A program made the position numbers and the translations under genes. From Amycolatopsis dendrobii (GTDB lineage: Bacteria > Actinomycetota > Actinomycetes > Mycobacteriales > Pseudonocardiaceae): a stretch of 64,000 nucleotides of DNA. Position 1 is the stretch's first letter; every line of letters starts with the position of its first letter. The DNA lies in assembly GCF_014145675.1 (NCBI RefSeq), contig NZ_JACGZW010000013.1, positions 62,001-126,000 on the forward strand, in the 5' to 3' direction. This document shows positions 49,415 through 58,783 of the stretch, piece by piece. The notes beneath the pieces are model-generated. The model was not told the DNA's origin. It was given only the letters and a program-made list of their open reading frames with translations, and searched no databases.

Positions 49415-49456
49415 GTGACGGCGGTCACTCTAAGGGCGAGAGGGGCGAGTGTGCAA
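49415..49456 (-). promoter_or_regulatory. Promoter and operator of the sugar transporter operon
   Basis: Minus strand TTGCAC (49456-49451), 18 nt, TAGAGT (49432-49427) is a good sigma-70-type promoter. The dyad GTGAC-N4-GTCAC (49415-49428) overlaps the -10 and start region, where a repressor such as the adjacent LacI protein would block polymerase. Confidence 0.5.
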
Positions 49457-49499
49457 GAAGTGGACGAGAGAGCGCAAAAAAATAACAGGGACTGGGTGT

Positions 49500-49542
49500 C
49501 GTGAGTGTTTGTGCCGGTTCTCACCCGGCCCAAACACTCACG
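49500..49542 (-). terminator. Hairpin overlapping the LacI stop codon
   Basis: CGTGAGTGTTTG (49500-49511) pairs perfectly with 49531-49542. The right arm contains the LacI-gene stop codon, so the stem forms as the ribosome finishes. Inner GC pairs extend it. Confidence 0.65.
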
Positions 49543-50545
49543 AGGTCCGGCGAGCAGTGGAGCCGCGCACCACCAGTTCCGGCGCGAACAGCAGCTCCTC
49601 CACCGCGACCTCGCCGCCGTTGATGCGCTTCACCAGCAGTTCGACCACAGCGCGGCCCATCGCCTCGATCGGCTGGCGCGTCGTCGTCAGCGGCGGGTCG
49701 GTGCAGTTCATCAGTGCGGAGTCGTCGTAGCCGACCACTGAAATGTCGCCCGGCACGGACAGGCCCTGCCGCCGCGCGGCGCGGATCGCGCCCAGTGCCA
49801 GCGGATCGCTCGCGCACAGCACCGCCGTGGCGCCGCGCGGGTACAGCCGCGCCGCCGCGGCGTGCCCGCCTTCGATGGAGAACATCCCGTGCTCCACCAG
49901 TTCGTCCAGCACCGGGAGCCCGAGTTTCGCGGCGTGCTCCCGGAACGCCTCGAGCTTGCGCTTCGACGGCACGTGGTCGTTCGGCCCGAGCACCAGGCCG
50001 ATCTTCTCGTGGCCGAGGGAACTCAAGTGCCCGACTGCCTGCTCGACCGCCACCGCGTCGTCGCACGAGACCTGCGGCAGCCCGAGGTGGTCGACCGCCG
50101 CGTTGATCAGCACCGTCGGCAGCCGGCGTTCGGCCAGGTGGTGGTAGTGCGTGTGCACGGCGTCGGCCTGCGCGTACATCCCGCCGGCGAACACCACGCC
50201 GGACACCTGCTGCTGCAGCAGCATCTCGACGTACTCCGCCTCCGAGACCCCGCCCGCGGTCCGCGTGCACAGCACCGGCGTGAAGCCCTGCTGGGCGAGC
50301 GCGTTGCCCATGACCTCGGCCAGCGCCGGGAAAATCGGGTTCTGCAGCTCCGGCAGCACCAGCCCGACGAGCCGGGCCCGCTCGCCGCGCAACTGTGTCG
50401 GCCGCTCGTAGCCCAGCACGTCCAGTGCGGTGAGCACGGCGGCCCGGGTGCTCGCGGACACCCCGGCCTTGCCGTTGAGCACCCGGCTGACGGTGGCTTC
50501 GCTGACCCCGACCTGGCGGGCGACTTCGGCAAGGCGTCGTGTCAT
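49538..50545 (-). CDS. LacI family transcriptional regulator
   Basis: 335 residues. HTH LAEVARQVGVSEATVSRVLNGKAGVSASTRAAVLTALDVLGY (in two blocks, residues about 4-47), then the periplasmic-binding-like sensor (VGLVLPELQNPIFPALAEVM, ISVVGYDDSALMNCTDPPLTTTRQP). It lies between the transporter operon and the divergent GH87 genes and should control both in response to an oligosaccharide. Confidence 0.93.
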   Translation of the reverse strand: MTRRLAEVARQVGVSEATVSRVLNGKAGVSASTRAAVLTALDVLGYERPTQLRGERARLVGLVLPELQNPIFPALAEVMGNALAQQGFTPVLCTRTAGGVSEAEYVEMLLQQQVSGVVFAGGMYAQADAVHTHYHHLAERRLPTVLINAAVDHLGLPQVSCDDAVAVEQAVGHLSSLGHEKIGLVLGPNDHVPSKRKLEAFREHAAKLGLPVLDELVEHGMFSIEGGHAAAARLYPRGATAVLCASDPLALGAIRAARRQGLSVPGDISVVGYDDSALMNCTDPPLTTTRQPIEAMGRAVVELLVKRINGGEVAVEELLFAPELVVRGSTARRTS

Positions 50546-50899
50546 GAGTGAAAGTTACCGCAAACCAGCGCAAGTTTCCGACGAAGCGCGCGTTGTGCTT
50601 GCTCTCGCGGCGAAAGCGCTGGTCGAGCAGGGCGCTGATCGCTCGGCGGCGTTGACTTCGCAGCGGCATTCGGCTGTAATTCTTGAACGAATCAGTGAAA
50701 ATAGCTGACAAGCTCCCGGGCAGCTGCGGAAAGCATCTGCCCAGCCTCAACGAAGAGGTGCCATGTCGACTGCTCCGCGCTGTTCTCGTGCGCCCCCGGA
50801 CCCGGTTTCCCCGGTCCGCTCCCTGGTCCCTGCCGTCCCGCGCCACGCGGGGCGCTTCCGTTCGAGTCGTCTCCCTCCTCCTTGGATCAGAGGAAACCC
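50546..50899. other. Divergent LacI / GH87 control region (354 bp)
   Basis: A strong promoter reads toward the GH87 genes: TTGACT (50652-50657), 17 nt, TGTAAT (50675-50680). GCGCTGGT occurs twice upstream in opposite orientation (about 50566-50573 on the minus strand and 50614-50621 on the plus strand), each next to AT-rich bases, as LacI-type operators can look. From 50763 an unlisted 46-codon upstream ORF runs into the GH87 start (see findings). Confidence 0.45.
50652..50680 (+). promoter_or_regulatory. Sigma-70-type promoter of the GH87 genes
   Basis: TTGACT-N17-TGTAAT: five of six bases match at each hexamer with ideal spacing. Leader to the ATG at 50900 is about 210 nt, unusually long for this genome. 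Confidence 0.6.
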
Positions 50900-53800
50900 A
50901 TGAGAACGAAGCGACTGCTCGCGCGCGCCGCGACCGCCGCCCTGTCCCTGCTCCTGACCGCGCCCGCCTGGTCGGCGAGCGCCGCGCCGGCCCCCGCTGC
51001 CCAGCCGGCCGTCCGGCCCGCCGCCCAAGCCGCCACCGCGACCTACACCGCCAGCAGCCAGCTCTCCGGCTATCCCGTCGCCAACGTGGGCGACGGCAAC
51101 CAGGCCACCTATTGGGAAAGCACGAACAACCAGTTCCCGCAATGGATTCAGGCTGATCTCGGCGCCGCGACGAACGTCGCCCAGCTCGTGCTCAAACTGC
51201 CCGCGAACTGGGAAGCCCGCACCGAAACCTTCGCAGTGCAGGGCAGCGCGAACGGCGCGAGCTTCAGCGACCTCGTGCCGTCGGCCGGCTATCGGTTCGA
51301 CCCGGCGACCGGGAACACGGTCACCGTGAACCTCGCCGGCAGCACCCGCTACGTGCGGCTGAACATCACCGCCAACACCGGCTGGCCCGCCGCGCAACTG
51401 TCCGAGTTCGAGGTCCACGGCCCGGCGGGCGGCGACACGCAGCCGCCGTCCGCGCCCGGCAACCTCGCCTACACCGAGCCCGCGAGCGGCCAGATCCGGC
51501 TGACCTGGTCGGCCTCCGCGGACAACACCGGCGTCACCGGCTACGACGTGTATGCCAACGGCCAGCTCCGCGGCAGCGTCGCCGGGGACGTGCTGACCTA
51601 CACCGACAACCAGCCGGCCAGCGCGAGCGTCGCGTATTACGTGCGGGCTCGCGACGCGGCGGGCAACCAGTCGGCGAACAGCGCCACCGTGACCCGCAAC
51701 GGCACCCAGAGCGGCACGAATCTCGCGCTGCACAAGCCGATCACCGCGTCGTCGACCCAGCAGACGTATGTCGCGGCCAACGCCAACGACGATTCGGCGA
51801 CCACGTACTGGGAGGGCAGCGGGGCGTATCCGAACCTGCTGACCGTGGGGCTCGGCTCGCACGCCGACCTCGACAGCGTCGTCGTGAAGCTCAACCCGGA
51901 CCCGGCGTGGAGCACGCGGACGCAGACAATCGCCGTCGAGGGCCGCGACCAGGACGCGACCGACTTCACCACGCTGGCGCCCGCGCAGGCGTACCGGTTC
52001 GACCCCGCGAGCGGCAACCTCGTGACCATCCCGGTCAGCGGCCGGGCCAGCGACGTCCGCCTGCGCTTCACCGCCAACTCCGGTGCGGGCGGCGGTCAGG
52101 CCGCGGAATTCCAGGTCTTCGGCGTGCCAGCGCCGAACCCGGACCTGACGGTCTCGGACGTGTCCTGGACGCCGCAGAAACCGGTGGAGACCGACGCGAT
52201 CACCGCGTCGGCGACCGTGCGCAACGCCGGTACGGCCGCCTCGGGCGCGACCGACGTGAACCTGTACCTGGGCAAGACGAAGGTCGGCACGGCGGCGGTC
52301 GGCGCGCTGGCGGCCGGAGCGTCCGCAACGGTGTCCGCGAACATCGGCACCCGCGACGCGGGCAGCTACGACGTGACCGCGAAGGTCGACGAAGCCAATA
52401 CGGTCGTCGAACAGAACGAGGACAACAACTCCTACACCAGTTCGACGCCGCTGGTCGTCAGCCTCGTGCAGAGTTCCGACCTCGTCGCGGCCACCGCGTG
52501 GTCGCCGAACAATCCGGCGGCGGGCAACACGGTGACCTTCACCGCGACTCTGCGCAACCAGGGCACGGTCGCCTCGGCGGACGGTGCCCACGACGTCACG
52601 GTCACGATCGCCGACCAGAACGGCACAGTCGTCAAGACGCTGAACGGTTCCTCCGCCGGAGTCATCGCACCCGGGGCCACCGCTTCGGTGACTCTTGGCA
52701 ACTGGACCGCAGCGAACGGGCGATACACGGTCAAGACGGTCGTCGCGAACGATGCCAACGAGCTGCCTGCCAAGCAGGGCAACAACATCAGCACGCAATC
52801 GCTGTTCGTCGGCCGCGGCGCCAACATGCCGTACGACATGTACGAAGCCGAGGACGGTGTCGTCGCGGGCGGTGCGACAGTGATCGGTCCGAACCGAACG
52901 ATCGGTGATCTCGCCGGGGAGGCGTCGGGCCGCAAAGCGGTGACGCTGAACGCGACCGGCTCGTCGGTCGAGTTCACCACCCGCGCGGCGACAAACACGC
53001 TCGTCACCCGGTTCTCGATGCCGGACGCCGCGGGCGGCGGCGGGCAGAACTCGACGCTCAATGTGTACGTCGACGGCACGTTCCTCAAAGCCATCGACCT
53101 GACCTCGCATTACGCGTGGCTCTACGGCGCTGAAGCCTCACCGGGCAATTCGCCGGGCGCGGGTCCGGCGCGGCACATCTACGACGAGGCCAGCACGCTG
53201 CTCGGCACGACGGTCCCCGCCGGGCACAAGATCAAACTGCAGAAGGACGCCGCGAACAGTGCGAACTACGCGATCGACTTCGTGAACTTCGAACTGGCCG
53301 CCGCGACGGCGAACCCGGATCCGGCGCACTACGCGGTCCCGGCCGGGTTCAGCCAGCAGGACGTGCAGGCCGCGCTGGACAAGGTCCGCCAGGACCCGAA
53401 CCTCACCGGCGTCTACCTTCCGGCCGGGCAGTACCCGATGACCGGCAAGGTCACCGTGTACGGCAAACCGGTCACGGTGCTCGGCGCCGGGCCGTGGTTC
53501 ACCAGGTTCACCGCGCCCGCCGGGCAGGAGAACACCGACATCGGCTTCGACGCGCAAGCCAGCGCGAGCGGGTCGGCCTTCAGCGGGTTCGCCGTGTTCG
53601 GGAACTACACCTCGCGCATCGACGGCCCGGGCAAGGTCTTCAACTTCACCGGCGTCACGAACATGACCATCGACAACATCTGGGTGGAGCACCAGATGTG
53701 CCTGCTCTGGGCGACCGATGTGGACAACTCCACGGTGCGGAACTCCCGCATCCGCGACACGTTCGCCGACGGCGTCAACTTCACCAACGGCAGCACCGGC

Positions 53801-54484
53801 AACCACGTCACCAACAACGAGGCCCGGTCCACCGGCGACGACAGCTTCGCGTTGTTCGCCGCCACCGACATCAATCAGGGCAACCAGTACGACAATGTGT
53901 TCGAGAACCTGACCGTGCTGCTCCCGTGGCGCGCGGCGGGCATCGCGGTGTACGGCGGGTACAACAACACCTTCCGGAACCTCTACATCGCGGACACGCT
54001 GACGTACTCCGGGATCACGCTCAGTTCGCTCGACTTCGGTTATCCGTTCCTCGGGTTCGGGCCGCAGCCGACGACCGTCCAGAACGCCACGCTCGTCCGC
54101 ACCGGCGGCCATTTCTGGGGCAAGCAGACGTTCCCGGCGATCTGGCTGTTCTCCGCGTCGAAGGAGTTCCGCGGCATCCGGGTGTCCGATGCGGACATCC
54201 AAAGCCCGACCTACAGCGGCATCATGTTCCAGACCAAATACACCGGCAGCCAGCCGGAAAATCCGGTCCAGGACACGGTGCTGACGAACGTGTCGATCAG
54301 CGGGGCGCACCGCAGCGGCGACGAGTTCGACGCCAAGTCCGGGATCGGGATCTGGGCCAATGAGCTGCCCGAGCCCGGCCAGGGCCCGGCGGTCGGCTCG
54401 GCGACGTTCACCGGGCTCACCTTGAGCGACAACGACCAGGACATCCGGAACACGACGTCCACGTTCACGATCACCCGCAATTGA
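50900..54484 (+). CDS. Secreted multidomain GH87 (mycodextranase/alpha-1,3-glucanase-like) enzyme 1
   Basis: 1194 residues. Signal peptide (ARAATAALSLLLTAPAWSASAA), discoidin/F5-8C domain (about 46-182), FN3 (about 187-275), second discoidin (about 280-415), two CARDB domains (about 418-640), a CBM35-like domain opening DMYEAEDG (about 650-810), and a parallel beta-helix catalytic domain. In the helix FADGVNF supplies D957 and STGDDS supplies D980/D981. The 23-residue spacing equals that of the three essential Asp residues reported for GH87 alpha-1,3-glucanases (from memory). GAGG lies 6 nt before ATG 50900. Paralogous to the next gene. Confidence 0.82.
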   Translation: MRTKRLLARAATAALSLLLTAPAWSASAAPAPAAQPAVRPAAQAATATYTASSQLSGYPVANVGDGNQATYWESTNNQFPQWIQADLGAATNVAQLVLKLPANWEARTETFAVQGSANGASFSDLVPSAGYRFDPATGNTVTVNLAGSTRYVRLNITANTGWPAAQLSEFEVHGPAGGDTQPPSAPGNLAYTEPASGQIRLTWSASADNTGVTGYDVYANGQLRGSVAGDVLTYTDNQPASASVAYYVRARDAAGNQSANSATVTRNGTQSGTNLALHKPITASSTQQTYVAANANDDSATTYWEGSGAYPNLLTVGLGSHADLDSVVVKLNPDPAWSTRTQTIAVEGRDQDATDFTTLAPAQAYRFDPASGNLVTIPVSGRASDVRLRFTANSGAGGGQAAEFQVFGVPAPNPDLTVSDVSWTPQKPVETDAITASATVRNAGTAASGATDVNLYLGKTKVGTAAVGALAAGASATVSANIGTRDAGSYDVTAKVDEANTVVEQNEDNNSYTSSTPLVVSLVQSSDLVAATAWSPNNPAAGNTVTFTATLRNQGTVASADGAHDVTVTIADQNGTVVKTLNGSSAGVIAPGATASVTLGNWTAANGRYTVKTVVANDANELPAKQGNNISTQSLFVGRGANMPYDMYEAEDGVVAGGATVIGPNRTIGDLAGEASGRKAVTLNATGSSVEFTTRAATNTLVTRFSMPDAAGGGGQNSTLNVYVDGTFLKAIDLTSHYAWLYGAEASPGNSPGAGPARHIYDEASTLLGTTVPAGHKIKLQKDAANSANYAIDFVNFELAAATANPDPAHYAVPAGFSQQDVQAALDKVRQDPNLTGVYLPAGQYPMTGKVTVYGKPVTVLGAGPWFTRFTAPAGQENTDIGFDAQASASGSAFSGFAVFGNYTSRIDGPGKVFNFTGVTNMTIDNIWVEHQMCLLWATDVDNSTVRNSRIRDTFADGVNFTNGSTGNHVTNNEARSTGDDSFALFAATDINQGNQYDNVFENLTVLLPWRAAGIAVYGGYNNTFRNLYIADTLTYSGITLSSLDFGYPFLGFGPQPTTVQNATLVRTGGHFWGKQTFPAIWLFSASKEFRGIRVSDADIQSPTYSGIMFQTKYTGSQPENPVQDTVLTNVSISGAHRSGDEFDAKSGIGIWANELPEPGQGPAVGSATFTGLTLSDNDQDIRNTTSTFTITRN

Positions 54485-54551
54485 GCGCGCGGGTGCCCGC
54501 CCGGCTTTCCCGGCGGGCACCCGCCCATACTCCGCAAGAACGGAAGACGCT

Positions 54552-57500
54552 ATGACACGTATGCGGTTGTCCCGTCTCGTCGCCGGTTTCCTCGCCGCAG
54601 GGCTTTTCGCGGCAGGGCTCACCTCCGCCGCCGCGGCCGGTGGTCCCTCGCCTGGTCCGGCTCCGAACGCTGCCGATGTGCCGTTGACGCGCACGGTCTC
54701 GGCGAGCAGCGTGCAGCCCGGCTATCCCGTCGCCAACGCCTTCGACGGCAACCAAGCCACCTACTGGGAATCGGCCAACAACGCGTTCCCGCAATGGATC
54801 CAAGCTGACCTCGGCTCCACCAAGCCGCTCTCGCGGATCGTGCTGAAACTGCCTGCCACCTGGGAGTCCCGCACGCAGACGCTCACCGTGCGCGGCAGCA
54901 CCGACGGCACGTCGTTCACCGACCTCGTCCGATCGACCGGGTACCCGTTCAGCTCCGGCACGGTCACGATCCCGCTGACCGCGTCCGCCCGTTACGTACG
55001 CCTGGACGTCACCGCGAACACGCAGTGGCCCGCCGCGCAGCTCTCGGAGTTCGAGCTGTACGGGCCGGACACCGGAGACACGCAGGCCCCGACCGCGCCC
55101 GCGAACGTCGCGTTGACCGAACCCGCCTCCGGGCAGGTCAAACTGACCTGGTCGCCGTCCGCCGATGACGTCGGTGTCACCGGCTACACGGTCTACCGCG
55201 ACGGCACGCCCGTCACCACGGTTACCGGCACCGCCTTCACCGAGAACCGGCCGGCGGGCACGCGGATCGAATACTTCGTGCGCGCCAAGGACGCGGCCGG
55301 CAACGAGTCCGCCGACAGCAACCACGTCGTCCGGGCCGGGACGCAGACCGGACAGAACCTCGCCGCGGGCAAGCCGATCGAGGCTTCCTCGACGGTCGGC
55401 GCGTTCGCGGCCGCCAACGCGAATGACAACAACACTGGTACTTACTGGGAGTCTTCCGCAGGCTACCCGAACACCCTGACAGCAAAGCTCGGCGCCGACG
55501 CCGACCTTTCGTCCGTCGTCGTGAAGCTCAACCCGGACCCGATCTGGGGCGCGCGGACGCAGAACTTCGAGATCCTCGGCCGCGCCCAGGGCGCAGGGGA
55601 ATTCACTACGCTGTCCGCACGAGCCGACTACCGCTTCGACCCGGCGGCCAACCAGAACATCGTGACGATCCCAGTCACCGGCCGCGCCTCGGACGTGCAG
55701 CTGCGGTTCTTCGCCAACTCCGGCGCACCGGGCGGCCAAGCGGCGGAATTCCAGGTCTTCGGCACACCCGCGCCGAATCCGGACCTGGTCGTCACAGACA
55801 CGACGTGGACCCCGTCGAACCCGACGGAAAGCAGCGACCTCGCCGTGTCGGCGACCGTGCGAAACGCAGGCTCCGCCGCTGCCCCTGCGACGACGGTCAA
55901 CGTCAGCCTCGACGGCGCCGTCGTCGGATCTGCACCGGTCGGCGCACTCGCTGCGGGAGCGTCCAGCACAGCGATTGTGCAGGCGGGCAAACGACCCCAA
56001 GGCACCTACCGCGTGGCCGCCACCGTCGACCCGGCGAACACGGTGATCGAGCAGGACGACACCAACAACACGTTCACCTCGCCGACGCCGCTGGTGATCG
56101 CACCGGCACCGGGACCGGACCTCGAGGTCACCGGCATCACGTCGAACCCGCCGAACCCCGCCGTCGGCGCGCCAGTCTCGTTCACCGTCGCCGTGCACAA
56201 CCGCGGCACGTCCGGCGCGGGTGTCTCGGTGACCCGGCTGACCGCCGGCGAAACCACTCTGAACGCCGACACTCCCGCGATCGCGGCCGGGGCCACGGCG
56301 AATGTCGCGATTCCTGGCACCTGGACCGCCGCGAACGCGAACCTCACCGCGACTGCCGACGCGACCGGCACAGTCGAGGAAACCAACGAAGCCAACAACA
56401 CGCTCTCCCGGGCGATGGCGGTCGGCCGAGGCGCAGCGCTGCCGTACGTCGAGTACGAAGCGGAAGCCGCGCAGTACCAAGGCCAACTGCTGGAGACCGA
56501 CCCGCTGCGGACGTTCGGGCACACGAACTTCGCGACCGAATCGTCCGGCCGGAAGTCCGTGCGGCTGGCGAACCAGGGCCAGTACGTGGAATTCACCTCG
56601 ACGAACCAGGCGAACTCGATCGTGGTCCGCGACTCGATCCCGGACGCGCCCGGCGGCGGGGGACAGGACGCGACGATCAGCCTGTACGTCAACGGCGCCT
56701 TCGTGCAGAAGCTGAACCTGTCGTCCCAGCACAGCTGGCTCTACGGCACCACCGACGACCCCGAAGGCCTGACGAACACTCCCGGAGCCGACGCACGGCG
56801 CCTGTTCGACGAATCGCACGCGTTGCTCGCGCAGTCCTACCCCGCGGGCACGAAGTTCAAGCTGCAACGCGACAACGGCGACACCGCGGCGTACTACGTC
56901 ATCGACCTGATCGACCTCGAACAAGTCGCACCGGCCCTGCCGAAACCGCCGGAATGCACGTCGATCACCGACTACGGCGCCGTGCCCGACGACGGGATCG
57001 ACGACTCCGAGGCGATCCAGCGCGCGGTCACCGACGACCAGAACGGCGTGATCAGCTGCGTCTGGATCCCGCCGGGCCAGTGGCGGCAGGAACGCAAGAT
57101 CCTGACCGACGACCCGAACGTGCCCAACGGCGGCGGGCAGTACAACCAGATCGGCATCTCGAACGCGACGATCCGCGGCGCCGGGATGTGGTATTCGCAG
57201 CTGTACTCGCTGATCCAGCCGCAGGACGCGGGCGGCATCAACCATCCGCACGAGGGCAACTTCGGCTTCGACATCGACAAGAACGTCCAGATCTCGGACC
57301 TCGCGATCTTCGGCTCCGGCCGCATCCGCGGCGGCGACGGAGGCGCGGAAGGCGGCGTCGGACTGAACGGCCGGTTCGGCGCCGGCACGAAGATCTCGAA
57401 CGTGTGGATCGAGCACGCGAACGTCGGGGTGTGGGTCGGCCGGGACTACAGCAACATCCCGGCGCTGTGGGGCCCGGCAGACGGCCTGGAGTTCAGCGGC

Positions 57501-58223
57501 ATGCGGATCCGCGACACCTACGCCGACGGCATCAACTTCGCCAACGGCACCCGGAACTCGCGGGTGGTGAACTCGTCGTTCCGTACCACCGGCGACGATT
57601 CGCTCGCGGTGTGGGCGAACCAGTACGTGAAGGATCCGTCCGTGGACATCGCGCACGACAACGTGTTCCGCAACAACACGATCCAGTTGCCGTGGCGCGC
57701 GAACGGAATCGCGGTCTACGGCGGGTACGGGAACAAAATCGAGAACAACCTGGTCTCCGACACGATGAACTACCCGGGCATCATGCTGGCGACCGACCAC
57801 GACCCGCTGCCGTTCTCCGGGCAGACGCTGATCGCGAACAACGCCCTGTACCGCTGCGGCGGCGTCTTCTGGGGCGAACAGCAGAAATTCGGCGCGATCA
57901 CGTTCTTCGCCCAGGGCAAGGACATCCCCGGCATCGTGCTGCGGGACACGGAAATCCACGATTCGACCTACGACGGAATCCAATTCAAAACCGGCGGCGG
58001 CGCGATGCCGGACGCGACGATCAGCAATGTGCAGATCGACAAATCGAACAACGGCGCGGGCATCCTCGCGATGAGCGGCGCCCGCGGCGGCGCGACGCTG
58101 TCGAACGTGACGATCACGAACTCGTCGACGGGCGACATCGTCCGCGAGCCGGGTTCGCAGTTCACGATCACCGGCGGACCAGTCCCGGCGGTCGCCGCGC
58201 GCAGCCGCCGCGGAATGCGATAG
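54552..58223 (+). CDS. Secreted multidomain GH87-like enzyme 2 (tandem paralog)
   Basis: 1223 residues with the same order: signal peptide (LVAGFLAAGLFAAGLTSAAAA), discoidin, FN3, discoidin, two CARDB, CBM35-like (EYEAEAAQYQGQ), beta-helix. The catalytic Asp set is conserved with identical spacing: YADGINF (D992) and TTGDDS (D1015/D1016). The beta-helix has an extra loop (RIRGGDGGAEGGVGLNG) absent from paralog 1, so cleavage pattern may differ. ATG 54552 has GGAAG 7 nt upstream; 67 nt separate it from paralog 1, so one transcript is likely. Confidence 0.82.
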   Translation: MTRMRLSRLVAGFLAAGLFAAGLTSAAAAGGPSPGPAPNAADVPLTRTVSASSVQPGYPVANAFDGNQATYWESANNAFPQWIQADLGSTKPLSRIVLKLPATWESRTQTLTVRGSTDGTSFTDLVRSTGYPFSSGTVTIPLTASARYVRLDVTANTQWPAAQLSEFELYGPDTGDTQAPTAPANVALTEPASGQVKLTWSPSADDVGVTGYTVYRDGTPVTTVTGTAFTENRPAGTRIEYFVRAKDAAGNESADSNHVVRAGTQTGQNLAAGKPIEASSTVGAFAAANANDNNTGTYWESSAGYPNTLTAKLGADADLSSVVVKLNPDPIWGARTQNFEILGRAQGAGEFTTLSARADYRFDPAANQNIVTIPVTGRASDVQLRFFANSGAPGGQAAEFQVFGTPAPNPDLVVTDTTWTPSNPTESSDLAVSATVRNAGSAAAPATTVNVSLDGAVVGSAPVGALAAGASSTAIVQAGKRPQGTYRVAATVDPANTVIEQDDTNNTFTSPTPLVIAPAPGPDLEVTGITSNPPNPAVGAPVSFTVAVHNRGTSGAGVSVTRLTAGETTLNADTPAIAAGATANVAIPGTWTAANANLTATADATGTVEETNEANNTLSRAMAVGRGAALPYVEYEAEAAQYQGQLLETDPLRTFGHTNFATESSGRKSVRLANQGQYVEFTSTNQANSIVVRDSIPDAPGGGGQDATISLYVNGAFVQKLNLSSQHSWLYGTTDDPEGLTNTPGADARRLFDESHALLAQSYPAGTKFKLQRDNGDTAAYYVIDLIDLEQVAPALPKPPECTSITDYGAVPDDGIDDSEAIQRAVTDDQNGVISCVWIPPGQWRQERKILTDDPNVPNGGGQYNQIGISNATIRGAGMWYSQLYSLIQPQDAGGINHPHEGNFGFDIDKNVQISDLAIFGSGRIRGGDGGAEGGVGLNGRFGAGTKISNVWIEHANVGVWVGRDYSNIPALWGPADGLEFSGMRIRDTYADGINFANGTRNSRVVNSSFRTTGDDSLAVWANQYVKDPSVDIAHDNVFRNNTIQLPWRANGIAVYGGYGNKIENNLVSDTMNYPGIMLATDHDPLPFSGQTLIANNALYRCGGVFWGEQQKFGAITFFAQGKDIPGIVLRDTEIHDSTYDGIQFKTGGGAMPDATISNVQIDKSNNGAGILAMSGARGGATLSNVTITNSSTGDIVREPGSQFTITGGPVPAVAARSRRGMR

Positions 58224-58228
58224 GGGAG

Positions 58229-58270
58229 CGGTCCGGCGCCGGGGCGGGTGATCGCTCCGGCACCGGACCG
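58229..58270 (+). terminator. Hairpin terminator after the GH87 pair
   Basis: 14-bp stem with one mismatch: 58229-58242 with 58257-58270, 14-nt loop, 6 nt after the stop of enzyme 2. Confidence 0.65.
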
Positions 58271-58385
58271 ACACCGTGCGTGAAGATTCCGGGTTTCCCG
58301 AAAGACAGGCCGGTACCGTGTCGAAATCCCTCGACCAGGTTCGTACCTCGAGGTGAACGTCCCGCCCGAGAAGAAGGAGAACCCG

Positions 58386-58670
58386 ATGAAGACCGGCGAA
58401 CTCGACGAGAAATTCACCGCGACCCTGCGCAAGAGCCCGGCCAAAGGCGGCCACACGTACCTGGTCTGGCCCGGCTCCGCGGAGTTCTTCGGCACCCGCG
58501 GCCTGGTGAAGGTCCGCGGCACCGTCGACGGCGAACCGTTCCGGAGCTCCTTCATGGCGCTGGGCGACGGCACCCACAAACTCCCGGTCAGCGCCTCGCT
58601 CCGGAAAGCGATCGGCAAGGAGGCCGGGGACACGTTGACGGTCGTCCTGCTGGAGCGCCTGGCCCGCTGA
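58386..58670 (+). CDS. DUF1905 domain protein
   Basis: 94 residues: FTATLRKSPAKGGHTYLVWPGSAEFFGTRGLVKVRGTVDGEPFRSSFMALGDGTHKLPVSASLRKAIGKEAGDTLTVVLLER, given here as the recognisable DUF1905 order (strand - GLVKVRGTVDG - KLPVSASLRKAIG - GDTL.V). A small beta-barrel of unknown role, often fused to or next to YdeI-like OmdA domains. AAGGAG is 7 nt before the ATG. Single-gene unit. Confidence 0.85.
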   Translation: MKTGELDEKFTATLRKSPAKGGHTYLVWPGSAEFFGTRGLVKVRGTVDGEPFRSSFMALGDGTHKLPVSASLRKAIGKEAGDTLTVVLLERLAR

Positions 58671-58783
58671 GCGTGCTGTTGGGCTTTTCGGGTGGTCGTC
58701 GCGGATCCCGGGAAACGCCGCGCCGTCTTTCCCGCGTCATCCCTTGAGAGGCGAGAAAACGTGCACCGAGCTCAGGGGGAGAC

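Noticed and set aside
54471..58577. A 1368-codon open frame on the minus strand opposite GH87 enzyme 2
   Set aside because: The plus-strand frame has clear domains, signal peptide and catalytic residues. The minus frame is Arg/Val/Gly-rich with no recognisable domain, a usual by-product of GC3-rich DNA.
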